A DNA stretch of 64,000 bases, taken from contig NZ_CP118607.1 of NCBI RefSeq assembly GCF_028898945.1, positions 4,574,001-4,638,000 on the forward strand, written 5' to 3'. This stretch comes from Pseudomonas sp. PSKL.D1. Its GTDB lineage: Bacteria > Pseudomonadota > Gammaproteobacteria > Pseudomonadales > Pseudomonadaceae. The position numbers were made by a program, and so were the translations under genes. This document shows, piece after piece, positions 7,963 to 17,325 of this stretch (its first letter is position 1; each line of letters opens with the position of its first letter). Below the pieces are notes generated by a model. The model was given only the letters and a program-made list of their open reading frames with translations, searched no databases and was not told the origin of the DNA.

Positions 7963-8997
7963 ATGTCCAATACCCTGTTCAGCCTGGCCTTCGGTGTCGG
8001 CTCCCAGAACCGCCAGGGCGCCTGGCTGGAAGTGTTCTACGCCCAACCACTGCTCAACCCGAGCGCCGAACTGCTGGCTGCCGTCGCGCCGATCCTCGGC
8101 TATGAAGGCGGCAACCAGGCCATTGCGTTCACCAACGCCCAGGCCGCGCAACTGGCTGAGGCCGTAAAAGGCGTGGACGCCGCGCAAGCTGCCCTGCTGA
8201 CCCGTTTGGCCGAAAGCCACAAGCCGCTGGTCGCCACCGTGCTGGCTGAAGACGCTGCGCTGACCTCGACCCCCGAGGCCTACCTGAAGCTGCACCTGCT
8301 GTCGCACCGCCTGGTCAAGCCACACGGCGTCAGCCTGGCGGGTATCTTCCCGCTGCTGCCGAACGTTGCCTGGACCAACCAGGGCGCCGTCGACCTGAGC
8401 GAACTGGCCGAACTGCAACTGGAAGCACGCCTGAAGGGCGAGCTGCTGGAAGTGTTCTCGGTGGACAAGTTCCCGAAAATGACCGACTACGTGGTCCCGG
8501 CCGGCGTACGCATTGCCGACACCGCCCGTGTGCGCCTGGGCGCCTACATCGGCGAAGGCACCACCATCATGCACGAAGGCTTCGTCAACTTTAACGCTGG
8601 CACCGAAGGCCCGGGCATGATCGAAGGCCGCGTTTCCGCTGGCGTATTCGTGGGCAAGGGTTCGGACCTGGGCGGCGGCTGCTCGACCATGGGCACCCTG
8701 TCCGGTGGCGGCAACATCGTCATCAAGGTTGGCGAAGGCTGCCTGATCGGCGCCAACGCCGGTATCGGCATCCCGCTGGGCGACCGCAACACCGTTGAAG
8801 CCGGCCTGTACATCACCGCCGGCACCAAGGTGAACCTGCTGGACGAGAACAACGAGCTGGTCAAAGTGGTCAAGGCCCGTGACCTGGCCGGCCAGACCGA
8901 CCTGCTGTTCCGCCGCAACTCGCTGAACGGCGCCGTGGAGTGCAAAACCCACAAGTCGGCCATCGAGCTGAACGAGGCACTGCACGCCCACAACTGA
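7963..8997 (+). CDS. dapD: 2,3,4,5-tetrahydropyridine-2,6-dicarboxylate N-succinyltransferase
   Basis: This enzyme transfers succinyl from succinyl-CoA to tetrahydrodipicolinate in lysine and meso-diaminopimelate synthesis, in the cytoplasm. The 344-aa product is the long pseudomonad form. The C-terminal half is a left-handed beta-helix of hexapeptide repeats, visible as AYIGEGTTIMHEGFVNFNAG, then GCSTMGTLSGGGNIVIKVGE and LIGANAGIGIPLGD. CGAGGTAATCAC precedes the ATG. A strong terminator follows at 9026-9061. The later-pathway gene dapE is found 5.5 kb downstream in the same window. Confidence 0.97.
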   Translation: MSNTLFSLAFGVGSQNRQGAWLEVFYAQPLLNPSAELLAAVAPILGYEGGNQAIAFTNAQAAQLAEAVKGVDAAQAALLTRLAESHKPLVATVLAEDAALTSTPEAYLKLHLLSHRLVKPHGVSLAGIFPLLPNVAWTNQGAVDLSELAELQLEARLKGELLEVFSVDKFPKMTDYVVPAGVRIADTARVRLGAYIGEGTTIMHEGFVNFNAGTEGPGMIEGRVSAGVFVGKGSDLGGGCSTMGTLSGGGNIVIKVGEGCLIGANAGIGIPLGDRNTVEAGLYITAGTKVNLLDENNELVKVVKARDLAGQTDLLFRRNSLNGAVECKTHKSAIELNEALHAHN

Positions 8998-9025
8998 GAA
9001 CGCCTTACGGGTTCGAAGTGATAAG

Positions 9026-9061
9026 ATCGGGGCTGGCGCACACACGCCAGCCCCGATTTTC
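9026..9061 (+). terminator. Rho-independent terminator after dapD
   Basis: A perfect 13-bp stem (ATCGGGGCTGGCG paired with CGCCAGCCCCGAT) with a 6-nt loop CACACA is followed by TTTT. It lies 29 nt past the dapD stop codon and before csdA, so it ends dapD transcription and separates the two units. Confidence 0.9.
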
Positions 9062-9079
9062 ATTCCAGGCCCCGCAAAC

Positions 9080-10285
9080 ATGTTCCAGCCCTCCCCCTGG
9101 CGTGCCGACTTCCCCGCCATCGACGCCCTGCAACGGCAGCACCAGACCTACCTGGACAGCGCCGCCACCACCCAGAAGCCCAAAGCCCTGCTTGACGCCC
9201 TGAGCCACTATTACGGCCACGGCGCCGCCAACGTGCACCGTGCCCAGCACTTGCCCGGCGCGCTGGCGACCCAGGCGTTCGAGGCCAGCCGAGATAAAGT
9301 CGCTGCCTGGCTCAATGCCGCCGAATCGCAGCAGATCGTGTTCACCCACGGCGCTACCTCGGCCTTGAACCTGCTGGCTTATGGCCTGGAGCACCGCTTC
9401 GAAGCAGGCGACGAGATTGCACTCAGCGCCCTGGAACACCACGCCAACCTGCTGCCGTGGCAGCAACTCGCCCAACGGCGCAACCTGCGCCTGGTGGTAT
9501 TGCCGCTGGATGAACATGGCCGGATCGACCTGGACCAGGCGCTGCAACTGATTGGCCCGCGCACCCGCGTACTGGCGGTCAGCCAGCTCTCCAATGTGCT
9601 TGGCACCTGGCAACCGCTGCCCGCCCTGTTGGCTCACGCCCGGGCGCAAGGGGCGCTGACCGTGGTGGACGGTGCTCAGGGCGTGGTGCATGGTCGCCAT
9701 GACGTGCAGCAACTGGGTTGTGATTTCTATGTGTTTTCCAGCCACAAGCTGTATGGCCCGGATGGGGTCGGCGTGCTGTATGGCCAGCGCCAGGCACTGG
9801 CGATGCTGCGCCATTGGCAATACGGCGGCGAGATGGTGCAGGTAGCCGACTACCAAAGTGCAAGCTTTCGCCCGGTGCCGCTGGGTTTCGAAGCAGGCAC
9901 CCCGCCGATCGCCAGTGTAATCGGCCTGGGCGCTACCCTGGATTACCTGGCCAGCCTTGACGCCCATGCCGTGCAAGCCCATGAAAACAGCCTGCACCAA
10001 CACCTGCTGCGCGGCCTCGGCGACCGTGAAGGGGTGCGCGTGCTGGGTACACCGCAGGCTGCGTTGGCCAGCTTCGTCATCGAAGGCGTGCACAACGCCG
10101 ACATCGCCCACATGCTGACTGAACAGGGCATTGCCGTACGTGCAGGCCATCATTGTGCGATGCCGCTGCTCAGTGGGCTGGGGCTTGACGGTGCAATACG
10201 GGTTTCGCTTGGCCTGTACAACGACAGTGACGACTTGCAACGGTTCTTCGCTGCGCTGGACCAGGGCCTGGAGTTGCTGCGATGA
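9080..10285 (+). CDS. csdA: Cysteine desulfurase (CsdA/SufS class)
   Basis: This PLP enzyme removes sulfur from L-cysteine to give alanine and an enzyme persulfide, handed to a SufE/CsdE partner. It is 401 aa, the class length. The PLP lysine is K223 in SSHKLYGPDGVG and the persulfide cysteine is C359 in AGHHCAMPLL. Group II features include the DSAATTQKP N-terminus and the AANVHRAQH segment. The stop codon overlaps the next gene as ATGA, coupling it to the acceptor protein. The neighbouring CsdE and TcdA identify this as the Csd rather than the Suf or Isc system. Confidence 0.94.
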   Translation: MFQPSPWRADFPAIDALQRQHQTYLDSAATTQKPKALLDALSHYYGHGAANVHRAQHLPGALATQAFEASRDKVAAWLNAAESQQIVFTHGATSALNLLAYGLEHRFEAGDEIALSALEHHANLLPWQQLAQRRNLRLVVLPLDEHGRIDLDQALQLIGPRTRVLAVSQLSNVLGTWQPLPALLAHARAQGALTVVDGAQGVVHGRHDVQQLGCDFYVFSSHKLYGPDGVGVLYGQRQALAMLRHWQYGGEMVQVADYQSASFRPVPLGFEAGTPPIASVIGLGATLDYLASLDAHAVQAHENSLHQHLLRGLGDREGVRVLGTPQAALASFVIEGVHNADIAHMLTEQGIAVRAGHHCAMPLLSGLGLDGAIRVSLGLYNDSDDLQRFFAALDQGLELLR

Positions 10286-10686
10286 GCTTGCCGGTTCAAG
10301 CCCAGGAGGCATTGGCCAGCTTCGAGCAGGCGCACGGCTGGGAGCAGCGCGCACGGCTGTTGATGCAATGGGGTGATCGCCTGGAGCCGATGAGCGACGC
10401 ACAGAAAAGCGATGCGAATCGCGTGCATGGCTGCGAAAGCCTGGTGTGGCTGGTGGCCGAGCAAACCGGCGATACATGGCAGTTCAAGGCCGCTAGCGAC
10501 GCGCGGCTGTTGCGCGGCTTGCTGGCACTACTGCTGGTGCGGGTGCAAGGGTTGCCCGGCAGTGAACTGGCCGGGCTGGACTTGCGCGAGTGGTTTACCC
10601 AACTGGGGCTGGAGCGGCAGTTGTCACCCTCGCGCAGCAACGGATTGCATGCAGTTTTACTGCGAATGGCGCAACTGACAGGTTGA
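10282..10686 (+). CDS. csdE: Sulfur acceptor protein (CsdE/SufE family)
   Basis: This 134-aa SufE-fold protein takes the persulfide from the desulfurase encoded just upstream; the genes overlap by 4 nt (ATGA). The acceptor cysteine is C51 in the motif RVHGCESLVWLV, and the AASDARLLRGLLALLL segment is the conserved family core. In the Csd pathway it passes sulfur towards CsdL/TcdA, whose gene lies opposite and about 85 bp away. A REP pair fills the space between them. Confidence 0.92.
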   Translation: MSLPVQAQEALASFEQAHGWEQRARLLMQWGDRLEPMSDAQKSDANRVHGCESLVWLVAEQTGDTWQFKAASDARLLRGLLALLLVRVQGLPGSELAGLDLREWFTQLGLERQLSPSRSNGLHAVLLRMAQLTG

Positions 10687-10690
10687 TACC

Positions 10691-10775
10691 TGTAGGAGCG
10701 GATTTATCCGCGATGCAGCCGACGCGGTGAATGGCACCGGCCTTGCCGGTGTTCGCGGCTGAAGCCGCTCCTACA
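10691..10775. repeat. 85-bp composite REP element (inverted REP pair with conserved centre)
   Basis: Two REP arms of 23 nt (TGTAGGAGCGGATTTATCCG... and its inverted partner) flank a 39-nt centre containing the small hairpin CACCGGC/GCCGGTG. It lies between the convergent csdE and tcdA genes. The element at 26037-26121 has exactly the same length and a matching centre in the opposite orientation (32 of 39 positions). Confidence 0.9.
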
Positions 10776-11571
10776 CCCGTTCCGAAGGCCGCCGCGCGCC
10801 TGCCACCAGTTTCTCGATCGCCTTGCTCGCCGCCACCATGCCGAAGGTGGCGGTCACCATCATCACCGCGCCAAACCCGCCCGCGCAGTCCAGGCGCACG
10901 CCTTCACCAACAAAGCTTTTTTGCAGGCAAACGCTGCCATCACCCTTGGGGTAACGCAGCTGCTCGCTGGAGAACACACAAGGGACACCATAGTTACGGC
11001 TGACATTGCGCGAGAAGTTGTAGTCGCGGCGCAGGGTCGAGCGCACCCGTGAAGCCAGCGGGTCGTTGAACGTCTTGTTGAGGTCGCCGATCTGGATCTG
11101 CGTCGGGTCGATCTGCCCGCCCGCGCCACCGGTGGTGACGATGGTGATTTTGCGCCGCTTGCACCAGGCGATCAGTGCGGCCTTGGCCATCACGCTGTCG
11201 ATGCAGTCGACCACCGCGTCAAGCTGTTCGGTGATGTACTCGGCCATGGTGTCGCGCGTCACAAAGTCCGCCACTGCGTGAACCACGCACACCGGGTTGA
11301 TCGCCCGCAGGCGCTCGGCCATCACCTCGACCTTCGGCCGACCCACCTGCCCTTCCAGCGCATGGGCCTGGCGGTTGGTGTTGCTGACGCACACGTCATC
11401 CAGGTCGAACAGGGTGATCTCGCCCACGCCACTGCGCGCCAGGGCTTCTGCCACCCACGAGCCAACCCCGCCAATGCCGACGACCGCCACATGGGCCTGG
11501 CTCAGGCGCTGCAGGCCGTCATCGCCGTACAACCGGGCAACGCCGGCAAAGCGTGGATCTTCTGTGCTCAT
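10771..11571 (-). CDS. tcdA: tRNA threonylcarbamoyladenosine dehydratase (TcdA/CsdL)
   Basis: This E1-like ATP-dependent enzyme cyclises t6A at tRNA position 37 to ct6A. It is 266 aa from the ATG at 11571 (the codon before it is TTG), with the nucleotide-binding motif VVGIGGVGSWVAEAL near residues 31-45, the conserved LFDLDDVCVSNTNRQ and the VDCIDSVMAKAAL segment. AGGGG precedes the start. It is convergent with csdA-csdE; in E. coli the equivalents form one functional Csd set and CsdL receives sulfur-relay input. Its 3' end runs into the right arm of the REP element. Confidence 0.94.
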   Translation of the reverse strand: MSTEDPRFAGVARLYGDDGLQRLSQAHVAVVGIGGVGSWVAEALARSGVGEITLFDLDDVCVSNTNRQAHALEGQVGRPKVEVMAERLRAINPVCVVHAVADFVTRDTMAEYITEQLDAVVDCIDSVMAKAALIAWCKRRKITIVTTGGAGGQIDPTQIQIGDLNKTFNDPLASRVRSTLRRDYNFSRNVSRNYGVPCVFSSEQLRYPKGDGSVCLQKSFVGEGVRLDCAGGFGAVMMVTATFGMVAASKAIEKLVAGARRPSERV

Positions 11572-11692
11572 CAATCGTACCCCTGTAAACCGGCGCGCAT
11601 TATAGGCCAGCCACCCTGCTGACCTCCATCGTTAGGAAATTGCCTACGCATGCTGCTTTAATGTCCTACCACCCAGACAGAAACGGACCACA

Positions 11693-14284
11693 ATGTCTTC
11701 TCGCAAATTCGGCCTCAACCTGGTGGTGGTCCTGGCCATCGCCGCGCTGTTCACCGGGTTCTGGGCGCTGATCAACCGCCCGGTTTCAGCGCCTGCCTGG
11801 CCGGAGCAGATCTCCGGCTTCTCGTATTCACCCTTCCGCCTGGGTGAAAGCCCACAAAAGGGCCAGTACCCCAGCGATGACGAGATGCGCCAGGATCTGG
11901 AGCAGATGAACAAGCTGACCGACAGCATCCGTATCTACACCGTCGAGGGCACTCAGGCCGAGATCCCACGGCTGGCTGAAGAGTTTGGCTTGCGCGTGAC
12001 GCTGGGTATCTGGATCAGCAAGGACCTGGAGCGCAACGAACGCGAGATAGCCAAGGCCATCGAACTGGCCAATAGCGCGCGCAGCGTGGTGCGCGTGGTG
12101 GTGGGCAACGAAGCGCTGTTCCGTGAAGAGGTCACGCCAGAGCAACTGATTGCCTACATCGACCGGGTACGCGCTGCCGTGAAAGTGCCAGTGACCACCA
12201 GTGAACAGTGGCACATCTGGAAGGAGCACCCGGAGCTGGGCAAGCACGTCGACCTGATTGCCGCGCACATCCTGCCCTACTGGGAATTCGTGCCCATGAA
12301 GGATTCGGTGCAGTTCGTGCTCGACCGGGCCCGTGAACTGCGGCATCAGTTTGCACGCAAACCGCTGTTGTTGTCTGAGGTCGGCTGGCCCAGCAACGGC
12401 CGCATGCGCGGCGGTGCCGATGCTACCCAGGCCGACCAGGCCATCTACTTGCGTACCCTGGTCAATACGCTGAACCGCCGGGGCTACAACTACTTCGTCA
12501 TCGAAGCCTACGACCAGCCATGGAAGGCCAGCGACGAAGGCTCGGTAGGTGCCTATTGGGGCGTGTTCAACGCCGAGCGCCAGCAAAAATTCAACTTCGA
12601 GGGGCCAGTCGTGGCGATCCCGCAATGGCGCGCCCTGGCGGTGGCCTCGGTGGTGCTGGCGATGATCGCCCTGACCGTGCTGCTGATCGACGGCTCGGCG
12701 TTGCGCCAGCGTGGCCGTACCTTCCTCACCTTCATCACTTTCCTGTGCGGGTCGGTGCTGGTGTGGATCGCCTACGACTACAGCCAGCAATACAGCACCT
12801 GGTTCAGCCTCACCGTCGGGGTATTGTTGGCGCTGGGGGCACTTGGCGTATTCATCGTGCTGCTGACCGAAGCCCACGAACTGGCTGAGGCGGTGTGGAT
12901 TCACAAGCGCCGGCGCGAATTCCTGCCCGTGCAGGGCGATGCCGCCTACCGGCCCAAGGTTTCGGTGCATGTGCCGTGTTACAACGAACCGCCCGAGATG
13001 GTCAAACAGACGCTCGACGCGCTGGCCGCGCTGGACTACCCCGACTACGAAGTGCTGGTGATCGACAACAACACCAAGGACCCGGCCGTATGGGAGCCGC
13101 TCAAGGCTCACTGCGAAAAGCTCGGCGAACGCTTCAAGTTCTTCCACGTCGCCCCGCTGGCCGGGTTCAAAGGTGGCGCGTTGAACTACCTGATCCCGCA
13201 CACGGCAAAAGATGCCGAAGTGATTGCGGTGATCGACTCAGACTACTGCGTCGACCGCAACTGGCTCAAGCACATGGTGCCGCACTTCGCCGACCCGAAA
13301 ATCGCCGTGGTGCAGTCACCGCAGGACTACCGCGACCAGCACGAAAGTGCCTTCAAGAAGCTGTGCTACAGCGAGTACAAGGGCTTTTTCCATATCGGCA
13401 TGGTCACGCGCAACGATCGTGACGCGATCATCCAGCATGGCACCATGACCATGACCCGCCGCAGCGTGCTTGAGGAGCTTGGCTGGGCCGACTGGTGCAT
13501 CTGCGAAGACGCCGAGCTGGGCCTGCGCGTGTTCGAGAAAGGCCTGTCGGCCGCCTATGCCCACAACAGCTACGGCAAGGGCCTGATGCCGGACACCTTC
13601 ATCGACTTCAAGAAGCAGCGTTTCCGCTGGGCCTATGGCGCGATCCAGATCATCAAGCACCATGCTGCCGCCCTGCTGCGTGGCAAAGGCAGCGAGCTGA
13701 CCCGAGGCCAGCGCTATCACTTCCTGGCCGGGTGGCTGCCGTGGATCGCCGACGGCATGAACATCTTCTTCACGGTCGGTGCGCTGCTGTGGTCGGCGGC
13801 GATGATCATCGTGCCGCACCGGGTCGACCCGCCGCTGATGATCTTTGCCATTCCGCCACTGGCATTGTTCTTCTTCAAGGTCGGCAAGATCGTGTTCCTG
13901 TACCGCCGGGCGGTTGGGGTCAACCTCAAGGATGCCTTCGCCGCAGCGTTGGCGGGGCTGGCGCTGTCGCACACCATTGCCAAGGCGGTGCTGTACGGGT
14001 TCTTCACCAGCAGCATGCCGTTCATTCGCACCCCCAAGCATGCCGACAGCCACGGGTTGTTGAAGGCGATTGCCGAAGCGCGGGAGGAATTGTTCATCAT
14101 GCTGCTGCTGTGGGGCGCGGCGGCAGGGATTTACCTGGTGCAGGGGTTGCCGAGCAATGACATGCGCTTTTGGGTGGCGATGCTGCTGGTGCAATCGCTG
14201 CCTTATGTGGCGGCGTTGGTGATGGCATTCTTGTCGTCGCTGCCAAAGCCGGTGGAAAAGGCTGCTGAGCCGCAGCGGGCTTGA
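11693..14284 (+). CDS. ndvB: NdvB-type glucan synthase: GH17-like domain fused to a GT2 glycosyltransferase
   Basis: This inner-membrane enzyme makes beta-glucan, probably cyclic or periplasmic glucan as with P. aeruginosa NdvB. The 863-aa protein has an N-terminal membrane anchor, a GH17-like domain at about 40-300 (VVGNEALFREEVTPEQL; LLSEVGWPSNGR), two or three transmembrane helices, a family-2 glycosyltransferase from about residue 422 (VHVPCYNEPPEMV, IAVIDSDYCVD, EDAELGLRVFEKG, QRFRWAYG near 643) and a C-terminal group of helices. It is monocistronic with a perfect REP hairpin after it. By family knowledge such glucans affect osmoadaptation and biofilm antibiotic tolerance; the exact linkage is not shown by sequence. 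Confidence 0.87.
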   Translation: MSSRKFGLNLVVVLAIAALFTGFWALINRPVSAPAWPEQISGFSYSPFRLGESPQKGQYPSDDEMRQDLEQMNKLTDSIRIYTVEGTQAEIPRLAEEFGLRVTLGIWISKDLERNEREIAKAIELANSARSVVRVVVGNEALFREEVTPEQLIAYIDRVRAAVKVPVTTSEQWHIWKEHPELGKHVDLIAAHILPYWEFVPMKDSVQFVLDRARELRHQFARKPLLLSEVGWPSNGRMRGGADATQADQAIYLRTLVNTLNRRGYNYFVIEAYDQPWKASDEGSVGAYWGVFNAERQQKFNFEGPVVAIPQWRALAVASVVLAMIALTVLLIDGSALRQRGRTFLTFITFLCGSVLVWIAYDYSQQYSTWFSLTVGVLLALGALGVFIVLLTEAHELAEAVWIHKRRREFLPVQGDAAYRPKVSVHVPCYNEPPEMVKQTLDALAALDYPDYEVLVIDNNTKDPAVWEPLKAHCEKLGERFKFFHVAPLAGFKGGALNYLIPHTAKDAEVIAVIDSDYCVDRNWLKHMVPHFADPKIAVVQSPQDYRDQHESAFKKLCYSEYKGFFHIGMVTRNDRDAIIQHGTMTMTRRSVLEELGWADWCICEDAELGLRVFEKGLSAAYAHNSYGKGLMPDTFIDFKKQRFRWAYGAIQIIKHHAAALLRGKGSELTRGQRYHFLAGWLPWIADGMNIFFTVGALLWSAAMIIVPHRVDPPLMIFAIPPLALFFFKVGKIVFLYRRAVGVNLKDAFAAALAGLALSHTIAKAVLYGFFTSSMPFIRTPKHADSHGLLKAIAEAREELFIMLLLWGAAAGIYLVQGLPSNDMRFWVAMLLVQSLPYVAALVMAFLSSLPKPVEKAAEPQRA

Positions 14285-14303
14285 ATTTGGCGGCGCGTTG
14301 CGC

Positions 14304-14377
14304 CCCTATCGCGACACAAGGCCGCTCCCACAGGGGCACTCACTCCCCTGTGGGAGCGGCCTTGTGTCGCGATAGGG
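14304..14377. repeat. Perfect inverted repeat of REP type (33-bp arms)
   Basis: Two perfectly complementary 33-nt arms built on the second REP variant (GTGGGAGCGGCC) are separated by the 8-nt loop CACTCACT. The element starts 20 nt after the ndvB stop and is followed by a smaller hairpin GGGCTGC/GCAGCCC near 14375-14391. It probably folds in the transcript and may limit read-through into dapE. Confidence 0.92.
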
Positions 14378-14463
14378 CTGCAAAGCAGCCCCATCGGCCC
14401 CTCCGTTTGATATAAGATAACGGCCCTCAGTTTTCCGCCTCGCCTTGCCCCCGGAGTCCCCCC

Positions 14464-15615
14464 ATGACGGCCCCAGCCGAGCTCTCGCCTACCCTTCAAC
14501 TGGCCTGCGACCTGATCCGTCGCCCCTCGGTCACCCCTGTCGATGCCGACTGCCAGGCACAAATGATGAATCGCCTGGGCGCCGTGGGCTTCCAGCTCGA
14601 ACCGATGCGCATCGAAGACGTCGACAATTTCTGGGCCACCCACGGCACCCAGAGCGGCCCGGTGCTGTGCTTTGCCGGCCACACCGACGTAGTGCCCACC
14701 GGCCCGGTGCAGCAATGGCAGCACGAACCGTTCGAAGCGCTGATCGATGCCGATGGCATGCTGTGCGGCCGCGGCGCCGCCGACATGAAAGGCAGCCTGG
14801 CGTCCATGGTGATCGCCAGCGAGCGCTTCGTGCAGGACTACCCGAATCACCGTGGCAAGGTCGCGTTCCTGATCACCAGCGACGAAGAGGGCCCGGCCCA
14901 CCATGGCACCAAGGCTGTTGTAGAGCGCCTTAAAGCCCGTAACGAGCGCCTGGACTGGTGCATCGTCGGCGAACCTTCCAGCACCACCCTGCTCGGCGAC
15001 GTGGTCAAGAACGGCCGCCGCGGCTCGCTCGGTGCCAAACTGACCGTGCGCGGCAAACAGGGCCACGTGGCCTACCCGCACCTGGCACGCAACCCGATCC
15101 ACCTGGCCGCGCCGGCGCTGGCCGAACTGGCTGCCGAACACTGGGACGAAGGCAACGCGTTCTTCCCGCCGACCAGCTTCCAGATCTCCAACCTCAACTC
15201 CGGCACCGGCGCCACCAACGTGGTCCCGGGCGACCTGGTTGCGTTGTTCAACTTCCGCTTCTCCACCGAGTCGACCGTAGAAGGCCTGCAGGCGCGGGTG
15301 TCGGCGATCCTCGACAAACATGAACTGGACTGGTCGATCGACTGGGCGCTGTCGGGCCTGCCGTTCCTTACCGAGCCGGGCGAACTGCTCGACGCCGTGG
15401 CAGCCAGCATCAAGGGCGTTACCGGTCGCGAAACCCAGCCGTCCACCAGCGGCGGCACATCCGACGGGCGCTTCATTGCCACCATGGGCACCCAGGTGGT
15501 CGAACTCGGCCCGGTCAACGCCACCATCCACCAGGTGGACGAGCGGATTCTGGCCAGCGACCTCGACCTGCTGACCGAAATCTACTATCAAACCCTGGTG
15601 CGGTTGCTCGCCTGA
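14464..15615 (+). CDS. dapE: Succinyl-diaminopimelate desuccinylase
   Basis: This Zn-dependent M20-type hydrolase removes succinate from N-succinyl-LL-diaminopimelate, the step after DapD/DapC in lysine and cell-wall precursor synthesis. It is 383 aa. Metal-binding motifs are [23 protein letters not shown] and [12 protein letters not shown], with the late HQVDERI histidine. CGGAGTCC precedes the ATG at a normal distance. Its TGA overlaps the next ATG by one base (TGATG), so rlmA is translationally coupled. Confidence 0.97.
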   Translation: MTAPAELSPTLQLACDLIRRPSVTPVDADCQAQMMNRLGAVGFQLEPMRIEDVDNFWATHGTQSGPVLCFAGHTDVVPTGPVQQWQHEPFEALIDADGMLCGRGAADMKGSLASMVIASERFVQDYPNHRGKVAFLITSDEEGPAHHGTKAVVERLKARNERLDWCIVGEPSSTTLLGDVVKNGRRGSLGAKLTVRGKQGHVAYPHLARNPIHLAAPALAELAAEHWDEGNAFFPPTSFQISNLNSGTGATNVVPGDLVALFNFRFSTESTVEGLQARVSAILDKHELDWSIDWALSGLPFLTEPGELLDAVAASIKGVTGRETQPSTSGGTSDGRFIATMGTQVVELGPVNATIHQVDERILASDLDLLTEIYYQTLVRLLA

Positions 15616-16427
15616 TGCTTGCCTGCCCTCTCTGCCAGGCCGCCCTGACGCGGCTCGACAACGGCGTGGTGTGCCCGGCAGGCCACCGCTTCGACCGCGC
15701 CCGCCAGGGTTACCTGAACCTGCTGCCGGTACAGCACAAAAACAGCCGTGACCCTGGCGACAACCAGGCGATGGTCGAAGCCCGTCGTGATTTTCTCGAC
15801 GCTGGCCATTACGCCCCGGTGGCTCGCCGCCTGGCCGAGCTTGCCGCCGAGCGCAAGCCCGGCGCCTGGCTCGACATCGGCTGCGGCGAAGGCTATTACA
15901 CCGCGCAAATCGCCCAGGCCTTGCCCCACGCCGAAGGCTTCGCCCTGGATATCTCGCGCGAAGCGGTGAAACGTGCCTGCCGTCGCGAGCCGTCAGTCAC
16001 CTGGATGGTCGCCAGCATGGCCCGCGTGCCGCTGGCCGACGCCAGCTGCCAGTTCATCGCCAGCGTCTTCAGCCCGCTGGACTGGGCCGAGGCCAAGCGC
16101 CTGCTCAGCCCCGGCGGTGGGCTGATGCGGGTAGGCCCGACCAGCGGCCACCTGATGGAGCTGCGCGAAGTGCTTTACGATGAAGTGCGCCCGTACGCCG
16201 ACGACAAGCACCTTGCCTTGGTGCCTGAAGGCATGGCCCACGCCCACAGCGAAGTCCTGGAGTTTCGCCTGAGCCTGGCCGACCCCAAGGCCCGCGCCGA
16301 CCTGCTGGCCATGACCCCGCACGGCTGGCGTGCCAGCGCCGAGAAGCGCGCGCGGGTGATCGACCAGCCCGAGCCGTTCGAGGTCACCGTTTCCATGCGT
16401 TATGACTATTTCGTGCGCCAAGACTGA
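15615..16427 (+). CDS. rlmA: 23S rRNA (guanine-N1) methyltransferase, RlmA type
   Basis: This SAM-dependent methyltransferase is expected to methylate G745 of 23S rRNA. It is 270 aa, with the family's N-terminal zinc finger (C4, C7, C20, H24 in ACPLCQ...VVCPAGHRF), the NLLPVQHKNSRDPGDNQAM signature, and the SAM motif WLDIGCGEGYYT. It starts within the dapE stop codon (TGATG), which indicates coupled translation. The C-terminal RADLLAMTPHGWRAS segment also matches the family. The alternative TlrB-type specificity (G748) is typical of Gram-positive bacteria, so RlmA(I) is preferred. Confidence 0.9.
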   Translation: MLACPLCQAALTRLDNGVVCPAGHRFDRARQGYLNLLPVQHKNSRDPGDNQAMVEARRDFLDAGHYAPVARRLAELAAERKPGAWLDIGCGEGYYTAQIAQALPHAEGFALDISREAVKRACRREPSVTWMVASMARVPLADASCQFIASVFSPLDWAEAKRLLSPGGGLMRVGPTSGHLMELREVLYDEVRPYADDKHLALVPEGMAHAHSEVLEFRLSLADPKARADLLAMTPHGWRASAEKRARVIDQPEPFEVTVSMRYDYFVRQD

Positions 16428-16443
16428 GCATTCCGGAGCCCTT

Positions 16444-16821
16444 ATGCGCCAACCTGATATCGAGATTTACCTGAAGGACGCCGACGTCGACCACAAGCAG
16501 ATTGCCGACTGGCTCGCCCAGGCGATCGGCCCGTGCAGCGAGTGGAAGCAGAAAGGCCAGACATTCAAATGCCAGGCCGGTAACATTCCGGTGACGTGGT
16601 TACCCAAAGCTGTAGGGAAATGGAACAGCCTGTACCTGGAAAGCGACCAGACCCCATGGGCCGATGACGTTGCCTGCGCCCGCGCCGCATTTGCCGCGCT
16701 GAACGTCGAAGTGCGTTGCGCGCCGGGTGGCTGGGTGGAGGAAGACGGTGAGGAAGATGCCGACCGTTGGGTGCGCATCAGCGCCGACGGTGAAGAAGAA
16801 ATCACCTGGCGCACCAGCTGA
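16444..16821 (+). CDS. Conserved Pseudomonas protein of unknown function (125 aa)
   Basis: A small soluble protein beginning MRQPDIEIYLKDADVDHKQI. It has two or three tryptophan-containing segments (IADWLAQ, NIPVTWLP, WVEEDGEEDADRWVRI) and an acidic C-terminal third. The ATG at 16444 has GGAG 6 nt upstream; an in-frame earlier start would overlap rlmA and has no ribosome-binding site. There is no signal peptide or membrane segment. It follows rlmA by 16 nt and is likely in the dapE operon. I recall homologues in other pseudomonads but no assigned function. Confidence 0.78.
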   Translation: MRQPDIEIYLKDADVDHKQIADWLAQAIGPCSEWKQKGQTFKCQAGNIPVTWLPKAVGKWNSLYLESDQTPWADDVACARAAFAALNVEVRCAPGGWVEEDGEEDADRWVRISADGEEEITWRTS

Positions 16822-16830
16822 AACACGAAT

Positions 16831-16872
16831 GCTTCAGGCTGCAAGTCACACGGTCAACTTGCAGCTTGAGGC
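16831..16872. terminator. Imperfect hairpin between convergent genes
   Basis: Arms of 16 nt (GCTTCAGGCTGCAAGT and its partner ACTTGCAGCTTGAGGC, two mismatched positions) with a 10-nt loop lie between the convergent 125-aa gene and the cold-shock gene. No long T run follows on either strand, so a terminator role, possibly bidirectional, is inferred from position. Confidence 0.5.
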
Positions 16873-16886
16873 TTACCACATGAGGC

Positions 16887-17096
16887 TCAGAGCCCGACTA
16901 CGTCCTCGGCTTGCAGGCCTTTCTGGCCCTGCACGCAGGCGTATTCCACCCGCTGCCCTTCGACCAGGGTACGATGCCCCTCACCGCGGATCGCCCGATA
17001 GTGGACGAAAACATCCGCACCACCTTCGCGCTGAATGAAGCCATAGCCCTTGGCATCGTTGAACCACTTTACATTCCCAGTCTCACGAGACGACAT
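16887..17096 (-). CDS. Cold-shock domain protein (CspA family)
   Basis: A 69-aa single OB-fold nucleic-acid-binding protein. RNP1 is KGYGFIQ and RNP2 is VFVHYRAI (usually VFVHFSAI). The start [14 protein letters not shown] has CCGGAG about 8 nt upstream. These proteins bind single-stranded RNA/DNA as RNA chaperones. The tyrosine replacing the second RNP2 phenylalanine and the cysteine in the C-terminal strand ([17 protein letters not shown]) set it apart from the major cold-induced CspA, so it may be a constitutive or stationary-phase paralogue. The 229 bp up to plsB hold both promoters. Confidence 0.9.
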   Translation of the reverse strand: MSSRETGNVKWFNDAKGYGFIQREGGADVFVHYRAIRGEGHRTLVEGQRVEYACVQGQKGLQAEDVVGL

Positions 17097-17325
17097 CTGA
17101 ACTACTCCGGATTTTTATTGTGAAGATCGCCTTGTAGGCACAGGTTCACTCCCATGCCGACGCCGCTTGCCGAAATATCCTGCAAGTGGCAGGCCGAGTA
17201 TATGACACAGAACAAAAAAAATTCATGACGGTCGTGGTTATTACCGTATTTTGCTGAACTTACGCAGATACGGCAGACTAAATGACTGCTATATCACTGA
17301 AAATCCTGTCCAGGGCACAACCCTC

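Noticed and set aside
7354..9120. A 588-residue open frame on the minus strand across arsC-type gene and dapD
   Set aside because: It overlaps two clear + strand genes, has low-complexity Gln/Val/Gly composition and no start signal; it is a high-GC shadow.
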